Positions 1 to 8,704 of a DNA stretch of 64,000 bases are shown in pieces. The notes below the pieces were generated by a model. It worked only from the letters and a program-made list of their open reading frames with translations. It had not been told where the DNA came from and made no database searches. How positions within the stretch are numbered: the first letter of the stretch is position 1; each line of letters opens with the position of its first letter. This DNA is from Paenibacillus sp. Soil522 (GTDB lineage: Bacteria > Bacillota > Bacilli > Paenibacillales > Paenibacillaceae): contig NZ_LMRV01000033.1 of NCBI RefSeq assembly GCF_001428245.1, forward strand, positions 167,228 to 231,227. The letters are read 5' to 3'. A program made the position numbers and the translations under genes.

Positions 1-66
1 ATTATTTTGCTTGTCCTAGTCAACTTCGTCGTAAAGAAATTAAACGAAGGCGACGGGCTCTATTAA
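1..66 (+). CDS. Sugar ABC transporter permease, C-terminal end (partial)
   Basis: The first 21 codons read as a hydrophobic stretch followed by KKLNEGDGLY and a TAA stop at 64-66. A basic and acidic tail ending in GLY or GLW after the last membrane helix is typical of LplB/YteP-type permeases of carbohydrate ABC importers. It lies 16 bases before a second permease gene and ahead of a binding-protein gene, the usual LplB-LplC-LplA order. The rest of the gene is outside the window, so the assignment rests on this tail and the gene order. Confidence 0.7.
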   Translation: MILLVLVNFVVKKLNEGDGLY

Positions 67-82
67 AGAAAGGAGTCGCTTT

Positions 83-964
83 ATGACTATTAAGCCTACG
101 CGATTGGACCGCGTTGTTCTGACGATCACCTATATCTTGTTAACACTTGCTGTATTGCTGGTGTTAGGTCCTTTGTTGTACGTAGCCATGGCGTCTTTCA
201 TGGAACCGACGGCATTGCTGAATAAAGGAATTTCTTTTAATCTCGCTGATTACAGCGTCGAAGGCTATAAGCTCATCTTGGGTAATGAGGCCATGCTGCG
301 CGGTTTTATAAACGCTATTTATTATTCGGCTGCTTTTACGATTGTTACCGTGCTTATATCAGTATTTGCAGGATACCCGTTATCGATTGATGATTTTGTC
401 GGAAAAAAATGGTTTATGTCCTTGTTTATTGTCACCATGTTTTTTGGCGGGGGACTGATTCCTACATTCCTCGTGGTCAAGCAATTGGGAATGCTGAATA
501 CGGTTTGGGCGATCATTCTTCCAACGGCTATCAATGTTTGGAACATTATTTTGGCAAGAACCTTTTTCAAAGGAATACCAAAAGAGCTGAAAGAGGCTGC
601 TAAAGTTGATGGCGCGTCCGAGTTGCTCATTTTTTTAAGAATCGTAATGCCGCTTTCTAAGCCAATTGTTTTCGTGCTGGCGCTCTATGCTTTCGTAGGT
701 CAATGGAATTCCTATTTCGACGCCATGATCTATCTGGAAGACCAAAAATTATATCCGTTGCAGCTCGTACTAAGATCTATCCTCATTCAGAATCAAGTGG
801 ATCCGGGGATGATAACCGATCGTTTGGCCATGGCTGAAATGAAAAGGTTGTCTGAGATCATTAAATATGCATCCATCGTTATTTCAAGTCTGCCGTTGAT
901 CGTTATGTATCCATTTTTCCAAAAGTATTTTGAGAAGGGTGTCATGGTCGGTTCATTAAAGTAA
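83..964 (+). CDS. Carbohydrate ABC transporter permease, LplC/YtcP type
   Basis: This 293-residue membrane protein is one of the two permeases of a binding-protein-dependent sugar importer. A first helix lies at about residues 13-35, followed by an extracellular loop and about five more helices. The cytoplasmic EAA loop, which docks the ATPase, is visible as ELKEAAKVDGAS near residue 172. The C-terminus KGVMVGSLK is the usual tail of this family. An AAAGGAG ribosome-binding site precedes the ATG. The gene sits between the other permease and the binding protein, and no ATPase gene is present, as is normal for this class, which uses a shared MsmX-type ATPase. Linkage to a GH32 enzyme suggests fructose-containing oligosaccharides as substrate; that is inference. 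Confidence 0.9.
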   Translation: MTIKPTRLDRVVLTITYILLTLAVLLVLGPLLYVAMASFMEPTALLNKGISFNLADYSVEGYKLILGNEAMLRGFINAIYYSAAFTIVTVLISVFAGYPLSIDDFVGKKWFMSLFIVTMFFGGGLIPTFLVVKQLGMLNTVWAIILPTAINVWNIILARTFFKGIPKELKEAAKVDGASELLIFLRIVMPLSKPIVFVLALYAFVGQWNSYFDAMIYLEDQKLYPLQLVLRSILIQNQVDPGMITDRLAMAEMKRLSEIIKYASIVISSLPLIVMYPFFQKYFEKGVMVGSLK

Positions 965-1009
965 TGAATCGATTGACATATATAGAGCTAAAAATGAGGA
1001 GGGTTTAGT

Positions 1010-2611
1010 TTGAAAAATTTAAAGAAAACAGCAGCAGTCATTTCTCTAGCGACAATTATGGCAGTAACAGGGTGCAGCGGCAATTCGAATTCCAAAAATG
1101 CCGATTCTGCATCGGGCAACAGCGGTTCAAAGCCTACACTCAATTTCATGACGCAAAGCGCTGTATTGGCACCGGCAGATCCTAACGAAAAGCTTATCTT
1201 TAAACGTATGGAAGAGAAGACGGGTATTCATATCAATTGGAAAAACTATACAAACGATGTGTTTGCAGAAAAGAGAAATTTGGCGCTTGCTACAGGTGAG
1301 CTTCCAGATGCTATTTTTGATGCGGGACTAGCCGATTTTGACATATTGAAGCTGGCTAAGGACGGGACAATCATTCCGCTTGACGTTATTATTGAAAATC
1401 AAATGCCTAATTTTAAAAAGGTGCTGGAGCAAGCGCCGCAATATAAAGCAATGATTACAGCGCCTGATGGTCACATTTATTCGCTGCCATGGATCGAAGA
1501 GCTAGGTGCTGGCAAGGAAAGCATTCATACCGTTAACAATATTCCTTGGATTAATGTGGAATGGCTTAAGAAACTTGGTCTGAAAATGCCAACGACTACT
1601 GAAGAGCTGAAGCAAGTGCTGATTGCCTTTAAAACAAAAGATCCGAACGGCAACGGAAAAGCCGACGAAATTCCAGTGTCCTTTATCAACACGAATGGCG
1701 GCGGCGAAGATATCGGATTTTTATTCGGGTCGTTTGGTCCGGGACTGAACTGGGATATGACGCTTGTAAGCGACGACGGCAAAGTTAATTTTGCTGCAAA
1801 TAATAATGGCTTTAAAGAAGGAGTCAAATATTTTAATGAGCTGTACAAGGAAGGTTTAATTGATGTCGAGTATATGACGCAAGACTGGAATACTTATATC
1901 GCTAAAGGTAAAGAAAATCTCTTTGGGCTATATTTCACTTGGGATAAAGCGAACGTTACCGGCATGAACGATAAATATGAGCCAATGCCTGCGCTTGTTG
2001 GGCCGACTGGCTTAAAAAACGTAGCAAGAACGAACGGAATGGGCTTTGACCGGGGCAGAATGATCGTAACAAATGCAAACAAGGATCTTGAAGCCACTGC
2101 CAAATGGATGGATCAATTATACGATCCGCTTCAATCGGTGCAGAACAACTGGGGCACTTACGGAGATGATACGCAGCAAAATATTTTTGAATTCGATGAA
2201 AGCGCACAAATGCTGAAGCATTTGCCTTTGGAAGGTACGGCTCCAGGTGAATTGAGAGGTAAAACGAGCGTCGGCGGTCCACTAGCTATTTTAGATTCTT
2301 ATTACGGCAGCGTGACGACAAAACCGGATGATGCGGCTTGGAGACTGGACGTCCTGAAAAAAGTGTACGTTCCTGACGTAAAAGCAGAAAATATTTATCC
2401 AAGAGTATTCTTCTCCTTGGAAGATGCAGAAAGACTGTCTGCCATTGAAGCAGATCTATTCCCCTATGTGCTGAGAAAACGTACGGAGTGGACGGAGAAC
2501 GGGAAAGTAGACCAAGAATGGGATGAGTATTTGAAGGAATTGGATCGTCTAGGCTTGCAGGAATATCTAACTATCAAACAATCAGGCTATGACCGAAATG
2601 CAGGTAAATAA
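1010..2611 (+). CDS. Extracellular sugar-binding lipoprotein, LplA type
   Basis: This 533-residue protein is the substrate-binding lipoprotein of the upstream importer. It begins at a TTG codon; a GAGGAGGG ribosome-binding site at 996-1003 lies six bases before it, and no better start is near. The N-terminus has a basic KNLKK stretch, a hydrophobic core and a lipobox ending VTGC, so Cys22 is the probable lipidation site, followed by a Ser/Asn/Gly-rich linker. Its length, about 500-540 residues, is typical of the large LplA/YtcQ-like binding proteins that accompany YtcP permeases. An EF-hand-like DPNGNGKADE segment occurs near residue 211, common in this family and probably binding calcium. 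Substrate is inferred from the downstream beta-fructosidase. Confidence 0.9.
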   Translation: MKNLKKTAAVISLATIMAVTGCSGNSNSKNADSASGNSGSKPTLNFMTQSAVLAPADPNEKLIFKRMEEKTGIHINWKNYTNDVFAEKRNLALATGELPDAIFDAGLADFDILKLAKDGTIIPLDVIIENQMPNFKKVLEQAPQYKAMITAPDGHIYSLPWIEELGAGKESIHTVNNIPWINVEWLKKLGLKMPTTTEELKQVLIAFKTKDPNGNGKADEIPVSFINTNGGGEDIGFLFGSFGPGLNWDMTLVSDDGKVNFAANNNGFKEGVKYFNELYKEGLIDVEYMTQDWNTYIAKGKENLFGLYFTWDKANVTGMNDKYEPMPALVGPTGLKNVARTNGMGFDRGRMIVTNANKDLEATAKWMDQLYDPLQSVQNNWGTYGDDTQQNIFEFDESAQMLKHLPLEGTAPGELRGKTSVGGPLAILDSYYGSVTTKPDDAAWRLDVLKKVYVPDVKAENIYPRVFFSLEDAERLSAIEADLFPYVLRKRTEWTENGKVDQEWDEYLKELDRLGLQEYLTIKQSGYDRNAGK

Positions 2612-2631
2612 TTAGTTATTTAATTGGATAA

Positions 2632-2660
2632 AAGTATGCTCTAGCCTCTAGAGTATACTT
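2632..2660 (+). repeat. Stem-loop between binding-protein gene and GH32 gene
   Basis: A 13-base arm beginning AAGTATGCTCTAG is followed by a three-base loop (CCT) and the complementary arm ending CTAGAGTATACTT; one pair is G-T. It is not followed by a clear run of T, so it may be a weak or partial terminator, or an RNA-stabilising stem that lets the abundant binding-protein mRNA outlast the downstream hydrolase message. Confidence 0.6.
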
Positions 2661-2690
2661 CATCTTTATGGGATTAAGGGAGTGGAGTAC

Positions 2691-4181
2691 ATGTCAACGA
2701 TTAATTATAGAGAAAAATATCGACCGCAGTTTCATTTTACGCCGCCTGCGAAGTGGATGAATGATCCGAACGGTATGGTGTATTTTGAAGGAGAATACCA
2801 TTTGTTTTATCAGCATCATCCGGATGGAACAACATGGGGCCCTATGCATTGGGGACACGCGATCAGTACGGATTTGATTCATTGGGAGCATCGTCCAATT
2901 GCGCTAAAACCGGATGAGAATGGCGCTATTTTCTCCGGAAGCGCAGTAGTAGACTGGGAGGATACAAGCGGCTTTTTCTCCGGCAAACCGGGTCTGGTTG
3001 CGATATTTACGCATGCCGATCAATATCCGGATTCTAATCGGCCAAGACAACGGCAAAGTCTTGCCTATAGCACGGACAAGGGAAGAACCTGGTTGCTCTA
3101 TGAAGGCAATCCTGTACTTTGCGATGAACAAATCCTAGATTTCCGTGATCCGAAGGTATTTTGGCATGCTGATTCACAGCGCTGGATCTTGGTGCTCGCA
3201 GCTGGAGATCGCGTTCACATTTATACGTCTCCTAATTTGAAGGAGTGGAAATTTGCAAGTGAGTTTGGAGCTAATGAAGGCTCGCATGACGGCGTATGGG
3301 AATGTCCGGATTTAATAGAGCTGCCGGTAGAAGGTCAAGAAAATGCTAGTAAATGGGTAATGATCGTTAGCATTGGAGATAATCCTGAATTTCAGGAAGG
3401 GTCAAGAACGCAATATTTTGTCGGTCATTTTGACGGCCAAGCTTTTACGAATGATGATTCGCCTGAGACGGTATTATGGCTCGATCATGGCAGAGACAAC
3501 TATGCCGGCGTTACCTGGTCGGATGCAAATCGGACGGATAACGGGAAGCTGTTTATCGGATGGATGAGCAATTGGAAATATGCGAACTTGACGCCCACAG
3601 ATAGTTGGAGAAGCGCGATGACTTTGCCGAGATTGCTCGCTTTGCGTTCCGTGCGGGACGGTATTAGATTGGTTCAAAAGCCGGTAACTGATGTTCAGAA
3701 GCTGCGTCAGCAGACACAGCTTTGGGAAGAAGCTTCTGTAAGCCCAGGCCAAAACCTCCTCTCGGACATTCATGGTGATACCTATGAAATAGAGTGCGAA
3801 CTGGTAATCGGCAATGCCTCGGAGATCGGATTTAAGCTTCGTAGATCCGAGCATGAGGAGACCGTTGTAGCTTACAACGCTATCACTCAATCATTGTTTA
3901 TCGACCGCAGCGTTTCTGGCGAGAAAGCATTTCATGAAGCTTTCGGCTGCAGGCATGACGTGGCGCTCCAGACGGAGAATGGAAGATTAAAGCTGCATTT
4001 GTTTGTCGATCAGTCGTCCGTCGAAGTGTTTGCAAATGATGGTGAAATAGCGATTACCGATCAAATATTTCCAGATTCACAGAGCACTGGTTTGGAGCTT
4101 TATGTTCACGGCGGCAGCGCGAAAGTAATCTCTCTTTCTCTGCATGTCCTGAAATCTATCTATTCGGTTGCGATGGCGTAA
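2691..4181 (+). CDS. GH32 beta-fructosidase (intracellular)
   Basis: This enzyme of about 496 residues should hydrolyse sucrose, sucrose-phosphate or fructo-oligosaccharides. The family signature WMNDPNG near residue 25 carries the nucleophile Asp25, RDP follows with Asp153 as transition-state stabiliser, and WECPDL carries the acid/base Glu204. The N-terminal five-bladed propeller is followed by a C-terminal beta-sandwich containing DQSSVEVFAND near residue 440, as in other GH32 enzymes. No signal peptide is present, so the substrate must be imported, which fits the ABC genes just upstream. The ATG at 2691 is preferred to the in-frame GTG at 2682 because AAGGGAG at 2676-2682 is correctly spaced only for the ATG. 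Sucrase versus fructanase specificity cannot be told from sequence. Confidence 0.9.
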   Translation: MSTINYREKYRPQFHFTPPAKWMNDPNGMVYFEGEYHLFYQHHPDGTTWGPMHWGHAISTDLIHWEHRPIALKPDENGAIFSGSAVVDWEDTSGFFSGKPGLVAIFTHADQYPDSNRPRQRQSLAYSTDKGRTWLLYEGNPVLCDEQILDFRDPKVFWHADSQRWILVLAAGDRVHIYTSPNLKEWKFASEFGANEGSHDGVWECPDLIELPVEGQENASKWVMIVSIGDNPEFQEGSRTQYFVGHFDGQAFTNDDSPETVLWLDHGRDNYAGVTWSDANRTDNGKLFIGWMSNWKYANLTPTDSWRSAMTLPRLLALRSVRDGIRLVQKPVTDVQKLRQQTQLWEEASVSPGQNLLSDIHGDTYEIECELVIGNASEIGFKLRRSEHEETVVAYNAITQSLFIDRSVSGEKAFHEAFGCRHDVALQTENGRLKLHLFVDQSSVEVFANDGEIAITDQIFPDSQSTGLELYVHGGSAKVISLSLHVLKSIYSVAMA

Positions 4182-4263
4182 AGAATGGTTAGAAGATAAG
4201 TCGGGACTCTCCGGCGCTCTTGTACTGGCTATGAGCGCTCTCGGATAGAACGAAAAAATTCGA

Positions 4264-4294
4264 AAAAGGCGTCGAGATCGATTCGACGCCTTTT
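4264..4294. terminator. Bidirectional terminator
   Basis: Twelve-base arms AAAAGGCGTCGA and TCGACGCCTTTT enclose a seven-base loop. A-rich sequence precedes it and T residues follow on either strand, so it can end the GH32 transcript (+) and the small gene at 4338-4577 (-). Confidence 0.8.
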
Positions 4295-4337
4295 CGAGCT
4301 ATAGGTAGACCAAAATTTGGCTGCAAGGATGATGAAG

Positions 4338-4577
4338 CTACTTCTTCTTGCGTTGGTATTTTTTGGCGTTTTTGGCCGATACAGTACCGGGATCCGAAGC
4401 TTTATTTGCATCCTGCGCTGTTTCGGCGTTTTCGGAAGAAGTTCGTGTGTCGCTAGAAGAGCTGCTGGTTCCGTTGGTCGAAGTCGAGGTTATTTTGATA
4501 TTTAAGGTTGCGACATTCCCGAAAATAATCGTGCCTGCGTTGTTTTCGATGATGACCCGTCCAATATGGCATCCCAT
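4338..4577 (-). CDS. Small hypothetical protein with Ser/Thr-rich tail
   Basis: This 79-residue ORF has an N-terminal half that looks like folded beta-strand (VIIENNAGTIIFGN followed by VATLNIKI) and a polar tail rich in Ser, Thr, Asn and Ala ending in lysines (KKYQRKKK). The beta-rich start with NAGTIIFGN vaguely resembles small GerP-like spore proteins, but I cannot confirm this. An AAAGGA motif lies about 13 bases upstream of the ATG, longer than ideal. It ends just before the bidirectional terminator at 4264-4294, which supports a real transcript. An overlapping ORF on the other strand (4348-4581) looks less protein-like. Function unknown. Confidence 0.5.
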   Translation of the reverse strand: MGCHIGRVIIENNAGTIIFGNVATLNIKITSTSTNGTSSSSSDTRTSSENAETAQDANKASDPGTVSAKNAKKYQRKKK

Positions 4578-4718
4578 ATAAGCTTAGCATTCCTTTCTTT
4601 CGTTACGATTTGAGGCGGCAAGAACCTATGTTTGCTGCTTATTCTCTATTCTATGATCGGACGGTTTCATAGGTATTGGCTCTTCGTAGAGTTACAGAAG
4701 CCTTTTTTTAATCCAAAA

Positions 4719-4760
4719 AAGAGGCTATCACAGGTCATAGACCTTGCGTGATAGCCTCTT
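4719..4760 (-). terminator. Rho-independent terminator of the YesN/YesM operon
   Basis: On the minus strand a perfect 13-base stem (AAGAGGCTATCAC with its complement) and a 16-base loop are followed directly by TTTTTT. It lies 34 bases past the end of the response-regulator gene. Confidence 0.85.
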
Positions 4761-4793
4761 AGCCAAAAGTGATTACCGCGAACGCATGCGCCG

Positions 4794-5543
4794 TCACTTC
4801 TTCAACCGGAATTCGTTAGGGGTCATGCCGAATTGCTTCTGAAAAACTTTGGCAAAATACTTCGGATCGACATAGCCGACCTGTTCGCATATTTCGTATA
4901 TTTTCAGACCCGAATGCTTTAGAAGCTCACACGCTTTCTCCATCCTAACCTGAGTCAAATACGAGTTGAAGAGCAGACCGCTCTCACTTTTGAAAATTTG
5001 TCCGAAGTAGTGTGCCGTCAAATGGACGGTCGCTGCCACATCGGAGAGCGAGAGCGGATTATGCAGGTTGTCTTGGATAAAATGTTTCGCTTTGCGTACG
5101 ATTTCCTTGTGATACGTCAGCGGGAGCTCGGGCTCAATCGCATCGTTGTCGGCTTCGTTTTTTGGATGGCTTGGTGCTAAAAGACGATCTACGTTCTCGA
5201 GAAGCTCATCTGTATCGATTGGCTTCAAAATGTACCCTTTGGCCCCGTATCTGAGCGCTGTTCTTACATAGGTGAAATCTTCATACCCGCTGATCAGGAT
5301 GACCTCCGTATTTGGCATTTCTTCGTAAATGTATTGCAGCAGCTGCAGTCCGTCCATATCCGGCATGCGGATATCGGATATGACGAGATGGATCGGCTCC
5401 GCCTCCAAATAGCGAATGGCGTCGTATCCGTTGTGGGCGATGCCGACGACCTCGATGTGCCTCTCGTCCCATTCCTCCATCGTGCTTAAACTGTCCGCAA
5501 TGATCCATTCATCGTCGACGATCAATAGTTTTATTTTTTTCAT
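4794..5543 (-). CDS. Response regulator, YesN type (receiver plus AraC-type HTH)
   Basis: This 249-residue cytoplasmic protein has an N-terminal CheY-like receiver domain, with acidic pair Asp10-Asp11, phospho-acceptor Asp57 in ISDIRMPDMDG and Lys107 in ILKPID. The C-terminal AraC/XylS domain has two helix-turn-helix motifs from about residue 148; the conserved second motif is seen in CEQVGYVDPKYFAKVFQK. It is shorter than many YesN proteins (about 360-540 residues) because the linker is minimal. Its start overlaps the stop of the kinase gene upstream, so the pair is translationally coupled. It converges on the GH32 operon, which it may activate; the target is inferred from proximity only. 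Confidence 0.93.
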   Translation of the reverse strand: MKKIKLLIVDDEWIIADSLSTMEEWDERHIEVVGIAHNGYDAIRYLEAEPIHLVISDIRMPDMDGLQLLQYIYEEMPNTEVILISGYEDFTYVRTALRYGAKGYILKPIDTDELLENVDRLLAPSHPKNEADNDAIEPELPLTYHKEIVRKAKHFIQDNLHNPLSLSDVAATVHLTAHYFGQIFKSESGLLFNSYLTQVRMEKACELLKHSGLKIYEICEQVGYVDPKYFAKVFQKQFGMTPNEFRLKK

Positions 5544-7267
5544 GTCGGCTCCTTCCTCGGCAGCTTGAACGTTACGGTCATGCCTTGCCCTCGTTCGCTT
5601 TCCGCGTGTATGCCGTAATTCGGTCCAAAATACAGCTTAATGCGCGATTGTACATTAAATAAACCTACTTTTCCATGATGCTTGGCCAGCTCGACCGCCC
5701 GGTGCTCCAGATCGTCATTCAGCTGCTGAATCGCCTCCGCATGCATACCGACGCCTTGGTCGCTGACGCTGATGTAGACGTCATCGCCATCTAGCCAGCC
5801 CTTCACCTCGATTTTACCGGCATGCTGCTTCGGATCGAGTCCATGAATGACGGCGTTCTCAATGACGGGCTGCAAAATCCATTTGATCGTATACAGGTCA
5901 AGCAGCTGCGGATCGAGCTGAATGTCGTATTCAAAGCCTTCCTTCATCCGCAGCTTGTGTATTTCGAGATATTGGCGCGCGTAAGCGGCCTCTTTCTCGA
6001 TCGGAATCATATCATCGAAGGTGCTGATGCTCATCCGCAGCAACTTGCCGAGCAGAACAATCATCCTGCTGATTTCCTGCTGCTTAGTTTTGCGGGCCAG
6101 CGAATTAATCGATTCCAGCGTGTTATACAGAAAATGCGGATTGATCTGTGACTGCATCGCGGTTACCTCGGCGCGGCGCTTCTGATCCTGCTCCTCGTAC
6201 ACCTGTCCAACCAAATCTTGAATACGGCTCACCATCGTATTGAAGCCGTGGCCTAGCGCGCCGATCTCATCCCGGGACCTGCCTTGATAATGGACGTCGA
6301 AGTCGCCCCGGCCAACCTTTCTCATCAGATTGCGGAGCTGCAAAATAGGCTTGGAAATTCTGTCCGATAAAATGAGCGAAACGATCACGCATACGACAAT
6401 GCTGCCGATCGTAATCGAGTACGCAACCTGACGGAGGCCGTAAATCGGCTTGTAGAGCTCGCTTTTTAAAAAATAGGCTGTAAAATTCCAATCCGTCGTT
6501 TTGTCGTAGCGCTGGATGAGAAAGTAATTTTGCTCCAGACGTTTGTAATCTTCCTCTACAAAGAGACCGGCGGGATACGGGTATAGGATTTCTCCAACCC
6601 GGTCGGTAATAATAACACCGGAAGCGTAATCGTTGTAAATGTCGCCCATCAGGAAAATGTTTTTCAACAAATCCCGCAGCACTTCGATTTTAAAATCGAT
6701 GATCAAAACGCCCTGAGCTTCGGACCCCGGGTTACCGATGCTGCGGATGAATGAAAAGACGGGTTGAGCCGGCCCGCGAGCGCTATAGGACCGGTCGTGC
6801 ATCTGGGAAATCGAATACAAGCTCGTCTTGTCCTCGCTTGCAGGAAGCCAATGAAAGTCGCTTTGCCGGGCGGCACCGCGACGTAATTCATAGCCATAAG
6901 CATGGATGAGGCCGCGGTCGTTAATCAGTGTCATCCCGATATTTTCCGGGCGAATCGCATGTGTAGCAGACAACAACCGGTCCAAATCGGGGACAAATGC
7001 TTGTCCGGCTGCGGCGTCCGGCGAGATTAAGAAAGCCGAAACGTTTGGATCCAGGGCGATCGCATCTCCCATGCGCCGCATATCCGCAATGTAAAAAGAT
7101 AACGTTTTCAGCTTTTGATCAAGTATATTGATCGTTTCCCTTTGGAGCTTCTCATTCAGCGTGCGTTCGGAGCCTGATAGCGTAAATAAGCCCGACAGCA
7201 TAAGCGGTATGGTAGAAAGCAGCAGGAACGATAAAAGCAGCTTAGCGAAAATCGAGTTCCTGAACAT
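5540..7267 (-). CDS. Sensor histidine kinase, YesM type
   Basis: This 575-residue membrane kinase is the partner of the adjacent response regulator. A first membrane helix lies at about residues 8-30, an extracellular Cache-like sensor region at about 31-280, a second helix at about 284-301, and then a HAMP linker. The His_kinase domain carries the phospho-accepting His378 in QINPHFLYN, and the HATPase domain has N- and G-box motifs (PVIENAVIHGL, then DQGVGMH). This architecture is typical of kinases for extracellular sugars in Paenibacillus. The gene is first in a two-gene operon and starts divergently from the nucleoside operon at 7501. Confidence 0.93.
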   Translation of the reverse strand: MFRNSIFAKLLLSFLLLSTIPLMLSGLFTLSGSERTLNEKLQRETINILDQKLKTLSFYIADMRRMGDAIALDPNVSAFLISPDAAAGQAFVPDLDRLLSATHAIRPENIGMTLINDRGLIHAYGYELRRGAARQSDFHWLPASEDKTSLYSISQMHDRSYSARGPAQPVFSFIRSIGNPGSEAQGVLIIDFKIEVLRDLLKNIFLMGDIYNDYASGVIITDRVGEILYPYPAGLFVEEDYKRLEQNYFLIQRYDKTTDWNFTAYFLKSELYKPIYGLRQVAYSITIGSIVVCVIVSLILSDRISKPILQLRNLMRKVGRGDFDVHYQGRSRDEIGALGHGFNTMVSRIQDLVGQVYEEQDQKRRAEVTAMQSQINPHFLYNTLESINSLARKTKQQEISRMIVLLGKLLRMSISTFDDMIPIEKEAAYARQYLEIHKLRMKEGFEYDIQLDPQLLDLYTIKWILQPVIENAVIHGLDPKQHAGKIEVKGWLDGDDVYISVSDQGVGMHAEAIQQLNDDLEHRAVELAKHHGKVGLFNVQSRIKLYFGPNYGIHAESERGQGMTVTFKLPRKEPT

Positions 7268-7430
7268 CAGGTGCGATACCTCCTGCCTGCCACAAGGCTT
7301 ATCTAGTAATGTAAGTATACCTTAGCAAAACATGCTCAATGCAGGCAACCCGAAAAAACGTGCATGATTTTTACACCTTAATTCGACGGTCTGTCTGTTT
7401 TTTCGGCAGGAGTTGCATGCTAAATTTGTA

Positions 7431-7445
7431 TTGTAATCGCTTGCA
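7431..7445 (+). promoter_or_regulatory. Catabolite-responsive element (cre-like) upstream of nucleoside operon
   Basis: The 15 bases TTGTAATCGCTTGCA match the degenerate CcpA consensus WTGNAANCGNWNNCW at every fixed position. The site lies 56 bases before the first gene and overlaps a weak promoter candidate, TTGTAT (7426-7431), 17-base spacer, TACAAA (7449-7454). The overlap would allow CcpA repression. The consensus is loose, so this is a candidate. Confidence 0.5.
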
Positions 7446-7500
7446 TAGTACAAACTGATAAACGAAACAATGGCATACAACAGTTTAGGGGGGAGCGGTA

Positions 7501-8592
7501 ATGAGACGGAAAAAAGGAATATGGGTCATGATGGCTGCCATCTTCTTATCTCTACTAGCCGGCTGCAGCGGCGCCGATTCGCCCGAGCGGCAGGAGCCGG
7601 CAAATGCGGAGAAGCCATACAAGACGCCCGCTCCTAATGAATACCTCAAGGTCGTGCATTATGTCAGCGGCAATCTGGGAGACAATGGATTTTTCGATTC
7701 AGCCGACCGGGGACTTAAAAAAGCCGAGTACGTATTCGGCTTCGAAACGTCCAGCGTCGAAGGAGGCGAGGATTCCGCTGCTTGGGAGCCGGGTCTCGAG
7801 AAGCTGGCTGCCTCAGGACTATATGACGTTATCATAGCCGGCACTTCGAAAACAAGGGAAGTGGTTAAGGAGCTGGCAGTTCGTTATCCCGAGCAGCAGT
7901 TTATGTTCTATGACGATACGATTCAAGGCATACCGAATGTGTACGCGATGATCTGCTCGCAGAGCGAGGGCTCGTTCCTCGCTGGCGCATTCGCGGCGAT
8001 GGTTACTACAAGTCCGGAGCTGAGCGGGGCAAATTCCGATAAAAAAATCGGCTTCATCGGTGGCGAGAACGACGATATCGTTAACGATTTCAAGTCCGGT
8101 TACGAGCAGGGCGCTTTGTATATCGATCCGGAGGTACAAATGGTTGCATCTTACGTCGGCGATTTTGTTAACCAAGGCAAGGCGGAGGAATTAGCGGAGA
8201 AGCAGTACTTGTCGCAGGTCGATATCATTTACAACGTAGCCGGCTACGCGGGATTTGGGCTGCTGAAAGCGGGGAATGAAGCCGGTAAATACACGATCGG
8301 GGTCGACAGCAACCAAAATCCGCTGTATCCGGGCAGTGTGCTCACCTCCATGCTCAAAAATATGGATGAGTCCGTATTCCGCGCTTTAAGCAAAATCCGC
8401 GGTGGTTCGCTGCCCTTCGGTACGACGGAGGTGCTGGGCGTGAAGGAGATCGGGATCGGGATTGCCCGGGACGAGCTGTATGAGAAGTACGTCCCAAATG
8501 AAATTAAGGAAAAGATGAAAGATATTGAAAGCAAGATCGCCAGCGGGGAAATCGTAGTAAAGTCCACCCTGAATGGCATTGCTCAGGATTGA
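7501..8592 (+). CDS. BMP-family substrate-binding lipoprotein (first copy)
   Basis: This 363-residue lipoprotein should capture a nucleoside outside the cell and hand it to the NupO/P/Q transporter. The signal sequence ends in LLAGC with Cys22 as lipidation site, followed by a charged linker. The BMP/Med fold is recognised by YVSGNLGDNGFFDSADRG, a VIIAGTSKT loop, SQSEGSFLAGAFA and GVDSNQNPLYPGSVLTSMLK, all shared with PnrA/NupN-type purine nucleoside receptors. The ATG follows a strong GGGGGGAG site. It is closely similar along its whole length to the next gene, so the two are a tandem duplication. It is the first gene of the operon. Confidence 0.9.
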   Translation: MRRKKGIWVMMAAIFLSLLAGCSGADSPERQEPANAEKPYKTPAPNEYLKVVHYVSGNLGDNGFFDSADRGLKKAEYVFGFETSSVEGGEDSAAWEPGLEKLAASGLYDVIIAGTSKTREVVKELAVRYPEQQFMFYDDTIQGIPNVYAMICSQSEGSFLAGAFAAMVTTSPELSGANSDKKIGFIGGENDDIVNDFKSGYEQGALYIDPEVQMVASYVGDFVNQGKAEELAEKQYLSQVDIIYNVAGYAGFGLLKAGNEAGKYTIGVDSNQNPLYPGSVLTSMLKNMDESVFRALSKIRGGSLPFGTTEVLGVKEIGIGIARDELYEKYVPNEIKEKMKDIESKIASGEIVVKSTLNGIAQD

Positions 8593-8704
8593 AAGGGGTG
8601 AGGAAGGCAAACCATCATTTGGAGCACAAGCATGAGCTGCTGGAAGTTGAATGGGTTATGGAAACGCGGTAGAGCTTTGCAACTATTTAAAGGGGGAATT
8701 TTGA

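Noticed and set aside
7268..7500. Possible purine riboswitch before the nucleoside operon
   Set aside because: The conserved purine aptamer core (TATAA with the J2/3 and loop motifs) is absent; only palindromic TGCATG-like pieces and the cre-like site are present.
8598..8672. 24-codon ORF between the two BMP genes
   Set aside because: The candidate ribosome-binding site is too close to its GTG and the product has no recognisable features; it is probably spacer sequence.
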